A stretch of 64,000 bases of DNA from Rhipicephalus microplus (lineage: Eukaryota > Arthropoda > Arachnida > Ixodida > Ixodidae), in the NCBI RefSeq assembly GCF_043290135.1, contig NW_027464602.1, forward strand, positions 1,116,001 through 1,180,000, in the 5' to 3' direction. The notes beneath the pieces were generated by a model. The model saw only the letters and a list, made by a program, of their open reading frames with translations, searched no databases and was not told the DNA's origin. Of the stretch, positions 1 through 11,900 are shown piece after piece. The position numbers and the translations under genes were made by a program. The first letter of the stretch is position 1. The number at the start of each line of letters is the position of its first letter.

Positions 1-2270
1 CTCTCACCACCGTCAGACCATTTCTTCAGAGCTATCACCCCAAAGAAAAAAAAAGCGCCGCACCACCACCGGGTGGGCTCGAACCTCCAACCTTTCAGGT
101 AACAGCCGGTCGCGCTAGCCAATTGCCCGACGAAGACAGTCGTGCTTCACTCTCACCACCGTCAGAACATTTCTTCAGAGCTATCACCCCAAAGAAAAAA
201 ACAGCGCCGCACCACCACCGGTTGGGCTAGAACCTCCAACCTTTCGGTTAACAGCCGATCGCGCTAGCCAATTGCGCCACGAAGACAGTCCTGCTCCACT
301 CTCACCACCATCAGAACATATCTTCAAAGCTATTACCGCAATGAAAAAAGCAACACACCTCTCCCGGGAGGGCTCAAAACTCCAACCTTTCGGTTAACAG
401 CCGATCGCGCTAGCCAACTGCGCCACGGAGACACTCTTGCTCCACTCTCACCACCATCAGAACATATCTTCAAAGCTATCAGCGCAAAGAAAAAAGCAAC
501 ACACCACTCTCGGGAGGGATCGAAACTCCAACCTTTCTGTTATCAGCCGATCGCGCTAGCCAATTGCGCCACGGAGACAGTCATGCTCTACTCTCACCAC
601 CATCAGAACATATCTTCAAAGCTATCAGCCCAAAGAAAAAAAAGCGCCGCACCACCGCCGGGTGGGCTCGAAACTCCTACCTTTCGGTTAACAGCCGATC
701 GCGCTAGCCAATTGCGCCACGGAGACAGTCCTGCTCCACTCTCACCACCATCAGAACATATCTTCAAAGCTATCAACCCACAGAAAAAAAAGCGCCGCAC
801 AACCACCGGGTAGGCTCCAACCTCCGAATGTTCGGTTAACAGCCGATCGCGCTAGCCAATTGCGCCACGGAGACAGTCCTGCTCCACTCTCACCACCATA
901 AGAACATATCTTCAAAGCTATCAGCCCAAAGAAAAAAAAGCGCCGCACCACCACTGGGTGGGCTCGAACCTCAAACCTTTTGGTTAACAGCCGATCGCGC
1001 TAGCCATTGCGCCACGGAGACAATCCTGCTCCACTCTCACCACCATCAGAAGATATCTTAGAAGCTATCAGCCCAAAGAAAAAAAAGCGACGCACCACCA
1101 CCGGGTGGGCTCGAACCTCCAACTTTCCGGTTAACAGCCGATCACGCTAGCCAATTGCGCCACGGAGACAGTCCTGCTCCACTCTCACCACCATCAGAAC
1201 ATATCTTCAAAGCTATCAGCCCACAGAAAAAAAAGCGCCGCACAACCACCGGGTAGGCTCAAACCTCCAACTTTTCGGTTAACAGCCGATCGCGCTAGCC
1301 AATTGCGGCACGGAGACAGCCCTGCTCCACTCTCACCACCATAAGAACATATCTTCAAAGCTATCAGCCCGAAGAAAAAAGCAACACACCACTCACGGGA
1401 GGGCTCGAAACTCCAACCTTTCGGTCAACAGCCGATCGCGCTAGCCCATTGCGCCACGGAGACAGTCTTGCTCATCTCTCACCACCATCAGATCATATCA
1501 TCAAAGCTATCAGCCCAAAGAAAAAAAAGCACCGCACCACCACCGGGTGGGCTCGAACCTCCAACTTTTCGGTTAACAGCCGATCGCGCTGGCCAATTGC
1601 GCCACGGAGACAGTCCTGCTCCACTCTCACCACAATTAGATCATATCTTCAAAGCTATCAGCCCAAAGAAAAAAAAAGCGCCGCACCACCACCGGGTGGG
1701 CTGGAACCTCCAACCTTTCGGTTAAGAGCAGATCGCGCTAGCCAATTGCGCCACGGAGAAAATCGTGCTCCACTCTCACCACCATCAGAACATATCTTCA
1801 AAGCTATCAGCGCAAAGAAAAAAAAAGCGCCGCACCACCACTGGGTGGGCTCGAACTTCCAACCTTTCGGTTAACAGCCGATCGCGCCAGCCAATTTTGC
1901 CATGGAGACAGTCCTGCTCCACTCTCACCACCATCAGAACATATCTTCAAAGCTATCAGCCCAAAGAAAAAAAAGCGCCATACCACCACAGGGTGGGCTC
2001 GAACCTCCGACCTTTTGGTTAACAGCCGATCGTGCTAGCCAATTGCCCCACGGTGACAGTCGTGCTCCACTCTCACCACCATCAGAACATATCTTCAAAG
2101 CTATCAGCCCATAGAAAAAAAAGCGCCGCACCACCACCGGGTGGGGTCGAACCTCCAACTTTTCGGTTAACAGCCGATTGCGCTAGCCAATTGCGCCACG
2201 GGGACCGTCCTGCTCCACTCTCACCACCATCAGACCATTTCTTCAGAGCTATCACCCCAAAGAAAAAAAA
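1..2270 (-). repeat. ~15-monomer block, homologous to 5762-8032
   Basis: This stretch matches 5762-8032 at an offset of 5761-5762 bp, equal to 39 monomers. Shared rare variants include the TTATCAGCC anticodon-loop region near 540 and 6300, and the GAATGTTCGG segment near 826 and 6588. After about 2270 the two copies diverge, because 2270-2320 carries a different subfamily from 8032-8083. The left edge lies outside the window, so the block may be longer. The duplication appears independent of the 27-monomer event that follows it. Confidence 0.8.
64..137 (-). pseudogene. tRNA-Asn(GTT)-like pseudogene, first complete copy in the window
   Basis: This 74-nt copy keeps the GTT anticodon but has a loop ending in C (CTGTTAC), and its anticodon stem reads ACCGG against CTGAA. 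The 5' acceptor reads GTCTTCG and the A-box region is altered (GTCGGGCAATTGG). The B-box core GGTTCGAGCCC is intact. Its T-run lies just downstream on the minus strand (the A-run near positions 47-54). It is degenerate even for this array and very unlikely to yield a working tRNA. Confidence 0.75.
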
Positions 2271-2746
2271 GCGCCATACCACCACCGGGTGGGCTCGAAC
2301 CTCCGACCTTTTGGTTAGCACCGATCGCGCTCGCCAATTGCGCCATGGAGACAGTCCTGCTCAACTCTCACCACCATCAGAAGATATCTTCAAAGCTATC
2401 AGCCCAAAGAAAAAAAGCACCGCACCACCACCGGGTGGGCTCGAACCTCCAACTTTTCGGTTAACAGCCGATCACGCTAGCCAATTGCTCCACGGAGACA
2501 GTCCTGCTCCACTCTCACCACCATCAGAACATATCTTCAAAGCTATCAACCCACAGAAAAAAAAGCGCCGCACAAACACCGGGTAGGCTCCAACCTCCGA
2601 ATGTTCAGTTAACAGCCGATCGCGCTAGCCAATTGCGCCACGGAGATAGTCCTGCTCCACTCTCACCACCATAAGAACATATCTTCAAAGCTATCAGCCC
2701 AAAGAAAAAAAAGCGCCGCACCACCACTGGGTGGGCTCGAACCTCC
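2009..2746 (-). repeat. 5-monomer tandem duplication, copy 1
   Basis: This 738-bp block (five monomers) is followed directly by a second copy at 2747-3484. Both begin with CCGACCTTTTGGTTAACAGC followed by a CGATCGTG variant and the CCACGGTGACAG form of the tRNA 5' end. The copies differ in the second monomer: 2150-2280 carries the GGGGACC subfamily and 2888-3018 carries a GAAACTCCTACC subfamily. That is most simply a later local gene conversion. Confidence 0.8.
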
Positions 2747-3484
2747 GACCTTTTGGTTAACAGCCGATCGTGCTAGCCAATTGCCCCACGGTGACAGTCG
2801 TGCTCCACTCTCACCACCATCAGAACATATCTTCAAAGCTATCAGCCCATAGAAAAAAAAGCGCCGCACCACCACCGGGTGGGGTCGAAACTCCTACCTT
2901 TCGGTTAACAGCCGATCGCGCTAGCCAATTGCGCCACGGAGACAGTCCTGCTTCACTCTCACCACCATCAGAACATATCTTCAAAGCTATCAGCCCAAAG
3001 AAAAAAAAGCGACGCACCACCACCGGGTGGGCTCGAACCTCCGACCTTTTGGTTAGCACCGATCGCGCTCGCCAATTGCGCCATGGAGACAGTCCTGCTC
3101 AACTCTCACCACCATCAGAAGATATCTTCAAAGCTATCAGCCCAAAGAAAAAAAGCACCGCACCACCACCGGGTGGGCTCGAACCTCCAACTTTTCGGTT
3201 AACAGCCGATCACGCTAGCCAATTGCTCCACGGAGACAGTCCTGCTCCACTCTCACCACCATCAGAACATATCTTCAAAGCTATCAACCCACAGAAAAAA
3301 AAGCGCCGCACAAACACCGGGTAGGCTCCAACCTCCGAATGTTCAGTTAACAGCCGATCGCGCTAGCCAATTGCGCCACGGAGATAGTCCTGCTCCACTC
3401 TCACCACCATAAGAACATATCTTCAAAGCTATCAGCCCAAAGAAAAAAAAGCGCCGCACCACCACTGGGTGGGCTCGAACCTCC
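2747..3484 (-). repeat. 5-monomer tandem duplication, copy 2
   Basis: This is the second copy of the 738-bp block at 2009-2746. The three monomers at its right-hand end (about 3040-3484) are close to identical to 2302-2746, including the short GGTTAGCACCGATCG deletion variant in both. It ends where the next monomer reads CTTTTTGTTAACAGCC instead of CTTTTGGTTAACAGCC. Confidence 0.8.
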
Positions 3485-3753
3485 GACCTTTTTGTTAACA
3501 GCCGATCGCGCTAGCCATTGCGCCACGGAGACAATCCTGCTCCACTCTCACCACCATCAGAACATATCTTGAAAGCTATCAGCCCAAAGAAAAAAAAGCG
3601 ACGCACCACCACCGGGTGGGCTCGAACCTCCAACTTTCCGGTTAACAGCCGATCACGCTAGCCAATTGCGCCACGGAGACAGTCCTGCTCCACTCTCACC
3701 ACCATCAGAACATATCTTCAAAGCTATCAGCCCACAGAAAAAAGGCGCCGCAC

Positions 3754-3827
3754 AACCACCGGGTAGGCTCGAACCTCCAACTTTTCGGTTAACAGCCGAT
3801 CGCGCTAGCCAATTGCGCCACGGAGAC
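3754..3827 (-). pseudogene. tRNA-Asn-like copy, 'GGGTAGG' subfamily representative
   Basis: This represents a common subfamily in which the plus strand reads ACCACCGGGTAGGCTCGAAC. The T stem is GGAGG against CTACC, giving an A51/A63 mismatch and a G52-U62 wobble. The base in the discriminator position (73) is T, whereas most other copies have the G73 expected of eukaryotic tRNA-Asn. The D stem GCGC/GCGC and the GTT anticodon are intact. Members usually sit next to a CCCACAG version of the sequence before the poly-A run. Confidence 0.7.
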
Positions 3828-3884
3828 AGCCCTGCTCCACTCTCACCACCATAAGAAAATATCTTCAAAGCTATCAGCCCGAAG

Positions 3885-3890
3885 AAAAAA
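3885..3890 (-). terminator. Pol III-type T-run (T6) of the 3900-3973 copy
   Basis: Six consecutive T on the minus strand begin 9 nt after the tRNA-like 3' end at 3900. Runs of four or more T on the non-template strand terminate RNA polymerase III. This subfamily typically has six T, whereas most other monomers have seven to nine. Confidence 0.65.
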
Positions 3891-3899
3891 GCAACACAC

Positions 3900-3973
3900 C
3901 ACTCCCGGGAGGGCTCGAAACTCCAACCTTTCGGTCAACAGCCGATCGCGCTAGCCCATTGCGCCACGGAGAC
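3900..3973 (-). pseudogene. tRNA-Asn-like copy, 'CTCCCGGGAGGG / CGAAACTCC' subfamily representative
   Basis: This is a second major subfamily, with several linked differences. Base 63 is T, so A51 is now paired, but base 53 is T instead of the near-universal G53, which breaks the G53-C61 pair and the B-box (GTTTCGAGCCC). The anticodon loop is CTGTTGA (G37) and the D loop reads AATGGG. The acceptor 3' strand is CGGGAGT, leaving a C3/A70 mismatch and three wobble pairs. These units are slightly shorter (about 146 bp) with a T6 run. Pol III activity is predicted to be weaker than in copies with an intact B-box. Confidence 0.75.
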
Positions 3974-4490
3974 AGTCTTGCTCATCTCTCACCACCATCA
4001 GATCATATCATCAAAGCTATCAGCCCAAAGAAAAAAAAGCACCGCACCACCACCGGGTGGGCTCGAACCTCCAACTTTTCGGTTAACAGCCGATCGCGCT
4101 AGCCAATTGCGCCATGGAGACAGTCTTGCTCCGCTCTCACCACCATCAGAACATATCTTCAAAGCTATCATCGCAAAGAAAAAAGCAACACACCACTCCC
4201 GGGAGGGCTCGAAACTCCAACCTTTCGGTCAACAGCCGATCGCGCTAGCCCATTGCGCCACGGAGACAGTCTTGCTCATCTCTCACCACCATCAGATCAT
4301 ATCATCAAAGCTATCAGCCCAAAGAAAAAAAACCACCGCACCACCACCGGGTGGGCTCGAACCTCCAACTTTTCGGTTAACAGCCGATCGCGCTGGCCAA
4401 TTGCGCCACGGAGACAGTCCTGCTCCACTCTCACCACAATTAGAACATATCTTCAAAGCTATCAGCCCAAAGAAAAAAAAAGCGCCGCAC

Positions 4491-4564
4491 CACCACTGGG
4501 TGGGCTCGAACCTCCAACCTTTCGGTTAACAGCCGATCGCGCAAGCCAATTTTGCCATGGAGAC
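4491..4564 (-). pseudogene. tRNA-Asn-like copy, 'GCAAGCCAATTTTGCC' subfamily representative
   Basis: In this subfamily the D stem reads GCAA against GCGC, so two of its four pairs are lost, and the acceptor 5' strand ends in A (GTCTCCA). The A-box becomes TGGCAAAATTGG, which still fits the loose consensus. The acceptor 3' strand is CAGTGGT. The B-box GGTTCGAGCCC is intact. Further members lie at about 20341-20364, 38029-38047 and 60420-60456. It is structurally one of the poorest cloverleafs in the array. Confidence 0.7.
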
Positions 4565-4910
4565 AGTCCTGCTCCACTCTCACCACCATCAGAACATATC
4601 TTCAAAGCTATCAGCCCAAAGAAAAAAAAGCGCCATACCACCCCAGGGTGGGCTCGAACCTCCGACCTTTTGGTTAACAGCCGATCGCGCTAGCCAATTG
4701 CGCCATGGAGACAGTCCTGCTCCACTCTCACCACCATCAGAACATATCTTCAAAGCTATCAGCCCAAAGAAAAAAAAGCACCGCACCACCACCGGGTGGG
4801 CTTGAACCTCCAACTTTTCGGTTAACAGCCGATCGCGCTAGTCAATTGCGCCACGGAGACAGACCTGCTCCACTCTCACCACCATAAGAACATATCATCA
4901 AAGCTATCAG

Positions 4911-7900
4911 CCCGAAGAAAAAAAAAGCGCCACACCACCACTGGGTGGGCTCGAACCTCCGACCTTTTGGTTAACAGCCGATCGCGCTACCCAATTGCGC
5001 CACGGAGACAGTCCTGCTCCACTCTCACCACCGTCAGAACATTTCTTCAGAGCTATCAGCCCAAAGAAAAAAAAAAGCGCTGCGCCACCACCGGGTGGGC
5101 TCGAACCTCCAACCTTACGGTTAACAGCCGATCGCGCTAGCCCATTCCGCCACGGAGACAGTCTTGCTCCACTCTCACCACCATCAGAACATATCTTCAA
5201 AGCTATCAGCGCAAAGAAAAAAGCATTACACCACTCCCGGGTGGGCTCGAAACTCCAACCTTTCGGTCAACAGCCAATCGCGCTAGCCCATTGCGCCACG
5301 GAGACAGTCTTGCTCCATTCTCACCACCGTCAGACCATTTCTTCACAGCTCTCACCCCAAAGAAAAAAAAAGCGCCGCACCACCACCGGGTGGGCTCGAA
5401 CCTCCAACCTTTTGGTTAACAGCCGATCGTGCTAGCCAATTGCGCCATGGAGACAGTCCTGCTCCACTCTCACCACCATCAGAACATATCTTCAAAGCTA
5501 TCAGCCCAAAGAAAAAAAAGCGCCATACCACCCCAGGGTGGGCTCGAACCTCCGACCTTTTGGTTAACAGCCGATCGCGCTAGCCAATTGCGCCATGGAG
5601 ACAGTCCTGCTCCACTCTCACCACCATCAGAACATATCTTCAAAGCTATCAGCCCAAAGAAAAAAAAGCGCCGCACCACCACCGGTGGGGTCGAACCTCC
5701 AACTTTTCGGTTAACAGCCGATTGCGCTAGCCAATTGCGCCACGGGGACCGTCCTGCTCCACTCTCACCACCGTCAGACCATTTCTTCAGAGCTATCACC
5801 CCAAAGAAAAAAAAAGCGCCGCACCACCACCGGGTGGGCTCGAACCTCCAACCTTTCGGGTAACAGCCGGTCGCGCTAGCCAATTGCCCGACGGAGACAG
5901 TCGTGCTTCACTCTCACCACCGTCAGAACATTTCTTCAGAGCTATCACCCCAAAGAAAAAAACAGCGCCGCACCACCACCGGTTGGGCTAGAACCTCCAA
6001 CCTTTCGGTTAACAGCCGATCGCGCTAGCCAATTGCGCCACGAAGACAGTCCTGCTCCACTCTCACCACCATCAGAACATATCTTCAAAGCTATTACCGC
6101 AAAGAAAAAAGCAACACACCTCTCCCGGGAGGGCTCAAAACTCCAACAATTTCGGTTAACAGCCGATCGCGCTAGCCAACTGCGCCACGGAGACAGTCTT
6201 GCTCCACTCTCACCACCATCAGAACATATCTTCAAAGCTATCAGCGCAAAGAAAAAAGCAACACACCACTCTCGGGAGGGATCGAAACTCCAACCTTTCT
6301 GTTATCAGCCGATCGCGCTAGCCAATTGCGCCACGGAGACAGTCATGCTCTACTCTCACCACCATCAGAACATATCTTCAAAGCTATCAGCCCAAAGAAA
6401 AAAAAGCGCCGCACCACCGCCGGGTGGGCTCGAAACTCCTACCTTTCGGTTAACAGCTGATCGCGCTAGCCAATTGCGCCACGGAGACAGTCCTGCTCCA
6501 CTCTCACCACCATCAGAACATATCTTCAAAGCTATCAACCCACAGAAAAAAAAGCGCCGCACAACCACCGGGTAGGCTCCAACCTCCGAATGTTCGGTTA
6601 ACAGCCGATCGCGCTAGCCAATTGCGCCACGGAGACAGTCCTGCTCCACTCTCACCACCATAAGAACATATCTTCAAAGCTATCAGCCCAAAGAAAAAAA
6701 AGCGCCGCACCACCACTGGGTGGGCTCGAACCTCCGACCTTTTGGTTAACAGCCGATCGCGCTAGCCATTGCGCCACGGAGACAATCCTGCTCCACTCTC
6801 ACCACCATCAGAACATATCTTAGAAGCTATCAGCCCAAAGAAAAAAAAGCGACGCACCACCACCGGGTGGGCTCGAACCTCCAACTTTCCGGTTAACAGC
6901 CGATCACGCTAGCCAATTGCGCCACGGAGACAGTCCTGCTCCACTCTCACCACCATCAGAACATATCTTCAAAGCTATCAGCCCACAGAAAAAAAAGCGC
7001 CGCACAACCACCGGGTAGGCTCGAACCTCCAACTTTTCGGTTAACAGCCGATCGCGCTAGCCAATTGCGCCACGGAGACAGCCCTGCTCCACTCTCACCA
7101 CCATAAGAACATATCTTCAAAGCTATCAGCCCGAAGAAAAAAGCAACACACCACTCACGGGAGGGCTCGAAACTCCAACCTTTCGGTCAACAGCCGATCG
7201 CGCTAGCCCATTGCGCCACGGAGACAGTCTTGCTCATCTCTCACCACCATCAGATCATATCATCAAAGCTATCAGCCCAAAGAAAAAAAAGCACCGCACC
7301 ACCACCGGGTGGGCTCGAACCTCCAACTTTTCGGTTAACAGCCGATCGCGCTGGCCAATTGCGCCACGGAGACAGTCCTGCTCCACTCTCACCACAATTA
7401 GATCATATCTTCAAAGCTATCAGCCCAAAGAAAAAAAAAGCGCCGCACCACCACCGGGTGGGCTGGAACCTCCAACCTTTCGGTTAACAGCAGATCGCGC
7501 TAGCCAATTGCGCCACGGAGAAAATCGTGCTCCACTCTCACCACCATCAGAACATATCTTCAAAGCTATCAGCGCAAAGAAAAAAAAGCGCCGCACCACC
7601 ACTGGGTGGGCTCGAACTTCCAACCTTTCGGTTAACAGCCGATCGCGCCAGCCAATTTTGCCATGGAGACAGTCCTGCTCCACTCTCACCACCATCAGAA
7701 CATATCTTCAAAGCTATCAGCCCAAAGAAAAAAAAGCGCCATACCACCACAGGGTGGGCTCGAACCTCCGACCTTTTGGTTAACAGCCGATCGTGCTAGC
7801 CAATATCCCCACGGTGACAGTCGTGCTCCACTCTCACCACCATCAGAACATATCTTCAAAGCTATCAGCCCATAGAAAAAAAAGCGCCGCACCACCACCG

Positions 7901-8904
7901 GGTGGGGTCGAACCTCCAACTTTTCGGTTAACAGCCGATTGCGCTAGCCAATTAATTACGCCACGGGGACCGTCCTGCTCCACTCTCACCACCGTCAGAC
8001 CATTTCTTCAGAGCTATCACCGCAAAGAAAAAAAAGCGCCGCACCACCACCGGGTGGGCTCGAACCTCCAACCTTTCGGGTAACAGCCGATCGCACTAGC
8101 CAATTGCCCCACGGAGACAGTCGTGCTCCACTCTCACCACCGTCAGAACATTTCTTCAGAGCTATCACCCCAAAGAAAAAAAAAGCGCCGCACCACCACC
8201 GGTTGGGCTAGAACCTCCAACCTTTCGGTTAACAGCCGATCGCGCTAGCCAATTGCGCCACGAAGACAGTCCTGCTCCACTCTCACCACCATCAGAACAT
8301 ATCTTCAAAGCTATTACCGCAAAGAAAAAAGCAACACACCACTCCCGGGAGGGCTCAAAACTCCAACCTTTCGGTTAACAGCCGATCGCGCTAGCCCATT
8401 GCGCCACGGAGACAGTCTTGCTCCACTCTCACTACCATCAGAACATATCTTCAAAGCTTTCATCGCAAAGTAAAAAGCAACACACCACTCCCGGGAGGGC
8501 TCGAAACTCCAACCTTTTGGTCAACAGCCGATCGCGCTAGCCCATTGCGCCACGGAGACAGTCTTGCTCATCTCTCACCACCATCAGATCATATCATCAA
8601 AGCTATCAGCCCAAAGAAAAAAAAGCACCGCACAACCACCGGGTGGGATCGAACCTCCAACTTTTCGGTTAACAGCCGATCGCGCTGGCCAATTGCGCCA
8701 CGGAGACAGTCCTGCTCAACTGTCACCACAATTAGAACATATCTTCAAAGCTATCAGCCCAAAGAAAAAAAGCGCCGCACCACCACCGGGTGAGCTGGAA
8801 CCTCCAACGTTTCGGTTAACAGCAGATCGCGCTAGCCAATTGCGCCACGGAGACAATCGTGCTCCACTCTCACCACCATCTGAACATATCTTCAAAGCTA
8901 TCAG
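4911..8904 (-). repeat. 27-monomer tandem duplication, copy 1 (3,994 bp)
   Basis: This block is repeated immediately downstream at 8905-12895 with an offset of 3990-3995 bp along its length. It starts where both copies share CAGCCCGAAG before the poly-A run, while the sequence just before differs (ACCATAAGAAC against ACCATCTGAAC). Shared rare features include the CTACCCAATTGCG variant near 4990 and 8984, the CACCGGTGGGG deletion variant near 5681 and 9676, and the TACGGTTAACAGC variant. The length is an exact multiple of the monomer, as expected from unequal exchange in register. Confidence 0.85.
7893..7970 (-). pseudogene. tRNA-Asn-like copy with a 4-bp insertion in the D arm
   Basis: The plus strand reads CCAATTAATTACGCC where other copies read CCAATTGCGCC, making this copy 78 nt. 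The insertion falls in the D-loop/D-stem and destroys the A-box spacing and the 10-13 strand of the D stem. The corresponding unit in the second copy of the 27-mer block (near 11941-11965) lacks it, so it arose after that duplication or was repaired in the other copy. Confidence 0.75.
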
Positions 8905-11900
8905 CCCGAAGAAAAAAAAAGCGCCACACCACCACTGGGTGGGCTCGAACCTCCGACCTTTTGGTTAACAGCCGATCGCGCTACCCAATTGCGCCACGGA
9001 GACAGTCCTGCTCCACTCTCACCACCGTCAGAACATTTCTTCAGAGCTATCAGCCCAAAGAAAAAAAAAAGGCGCTGCGCCACCACCGGGTGGGCTCGAA
9101 CGTCCAACCTTACGGTTAACAGCCGATCGCGCTAGCCCATTCCGCCACGGAGACAGTCTTGCTCCACTCTCACCACCATCAGAACATATCTTCAAAGCTA
9201 TCAGCGCAAAGAAAAAAGCATTACACCACTCCCGGGCGGGCTCGAAACTCCAACCTTTTGGTCAACAGCCGATCGCGCTAGCCCATTGCGCCACGGAGAC
9301 AGTCTTGCTCCATTCTCACCACCGTCAGACCATTTCTTCACAGCTATCACCCCAAAGAAAAAAAAAGCGCCGCACCACCACCGGGTGGGCTCGAACCTCC
9401 AACCTTTTGGTTAACAGCCGATCGTGCTAGCCAATTGCGCCATGGAGACAGTCCTGCTCCACTCTCACCACCATCAGAACATATCTTCAAAGCTATCAGC
9501 CCAAAGAAAAAAAAGCGCCATACCACCCCAGGGTGGGCTCGAACCTCCGACCTTTTGGTTAACAGCCGATCGCGCTAGCCAATTGCGCCATGGAGACAGT
9601 CCTGCTCCACTCTCACCACCATCAGAACATATCTTCAAAGCTATCAGCCCAAAGAAAAAAAAGCGCCGCACCACCACCGGTGGGGTCGAACCTCCAACTT
9701 TTCGGTTAACAGCCGATTGCGCTAGCCAATTGCGCCACGGGGACCGTCCTGCTCCACTCTCACCACCGTCAGACCATTTCTTCAGAGCTATCACCCCAAA
9801 GAAAAAAAAAGCGCCGCACCACCACCGGGTGGGCTCGAACCTCCAACCTTTCGGGTAACAGCCGGTCGCGCTAGCCAATTGCCCCACGGAGACAGTCGTG
9901 CTTCACTCTCACCACCGTCAGAACATTTCTTCAGAGCTATCACCCCAAAGAAAAAAACAGCGCCGCACCACCACCGGTTGGGCTAGAACCTCCAACCTTT
10001 CGGTTAACAGCCGATCGCGCTAGCCAATTGCGCCACGAAGACAGTCCTGCTCCACTCTCACCACCATCAGAACATATCTTCAAAGCTATTACCGCAAAGA
10101 AAAAAGCAACACACCTCTCCCGGGAGGGCTCAAAACTCCAACCTTTCGGTTAACAGCCGATCGCGCTAGCCAACTGCGCCACGGAGACAGTCTTGCTCCA
10201 CTCTCACCACCATCAGAAAATATCTTCAAAGCTATCAGCGCAAAGAAAAAAGCAACACACCACTCTCGGGAGGGATCGAAACTCCAACCTTTCTGTTATC
10301 AGCCGATCGCGCTAGCCAATTGCGCCACGGAGACAGTCATGCTCTACTCTCACCACCATCAGAACATATCTTCAAAGCTATCAGCCCAAAGAAAAAAAAG
10401 CGCCGCACCACCGCCGGGTGGGCTCGAAACTCCTACCTTTCGGTTAACAGCCGATCGCGCTAGCCAATTGCGCCACGGAGACAGTCCTGCTCCACTCTCA
10501 CCACCATCAGAACATATCTTCAAAGCTATCAACCCACAGAAAAAAAAGCGCCGCACAACCACCGGGTAGGCTCCAACCTCCGAATGTTCGGTTAACAGCC
10601 GATCGCGCTAGCCAATTGCGCCACGGAGACAGTCCTGCTCCACTCTCACCACCATAAGAACATATCTTCAAAGCTATCAGCCCAAAGAAAAAAAAGCGCC
10701 GCACCACCACTAGGTGGGCTCGAACCTCCGACCTTTTGGTTAACAGCCGATCGCGCTAGCCATTGCGCCACGGAGACAATCCTGCTCCACTCTCACCACC
10801 ATCAGAACATATCTTAGAAGCTATCAGCCCAAAGAAAAAAAAGCGACGCACCACCACCGGGTGGGCTCGAACCTCCAACTTTCCGGTTAACAGCCGATCA
10901 CGCTAGCCAATTGCGCCACGGAGACAGTCCTGCTCCACTCTCACCACCATCAGAACATATCTTCAAAGCTATCAGCCCACAGAAAAAAAAGCGCCGCACA
11001 ACCACCGGGTAGGCTCGAACCTCCAACTTTTCGGTTAACAGCCGATCGCGCTAGCCAATTGCGCCACGGAGACAGCCCTGCTCCACTCTCACCACCATAA
11101 GAACATATCTTCAAAGCTATCAGCCCGAAGAAAAAAGCAACACACCACTCACGGGAGGGCTCGAAACTCCAACCTTTTGGTCAACAGCCGATCGCGCTAG
11201 CCCATTGCGCCACGGAGACAGTCTTGCTCATCTCTCACCACCATCAGATCATATCATCAAAGCTATCAGCCCAAAGAAAAAAAAGCACCGCACCACCACC
11301 GGGTGGGCTCGAACCTCCAACTTTTCGGTTAACAGCCGATCGCGCTGGCCAATTGCGCCACGGAGACAGTCCTGCTCCACTCTCACCACAATTAGATCAT
11401 ATCTTCAAAGCTATCAGCCCAAAGAAAAAAAAAGCGCCGCACCACCACCGGGTGGGCTGGAACCTCCAACCTTTCGGTTAACAGCAGATCGCGCTAGCCA
11501 ATTGCGCCACGGAGAAAATCGTGCTCCACTCTCACCACCATCAGAACATATCTTCAAAGCTATCAGCGCAAAGAAAAAAAAGCGCCGCACCACCACTGGG
11601 TGGGCTCGAACTTCCAACCTTTCGGTTAACAGCCGATCGCGCCAGCCAATTTTGCCATGGAGACAGTCCTGCTCCACTCTCACCACCATCAGAACATATC
11701 TTCAAAGCTATCAGCCCAAAGAAAAAAAAGCGCCATACCACCACAGGGTGGGCTCGAACCTCCGACCTTTTGGTTAACAGCCGATCGTGCTAGCCAATAT
11801 CCCCACGGTGACAGTCGTGCTCCACTCTCACCACCATCAGAACATATCTTCAAAGCTATCAGCCCATAGAAAAAAAAGCGCCGCACCACCACCGGGTGGG

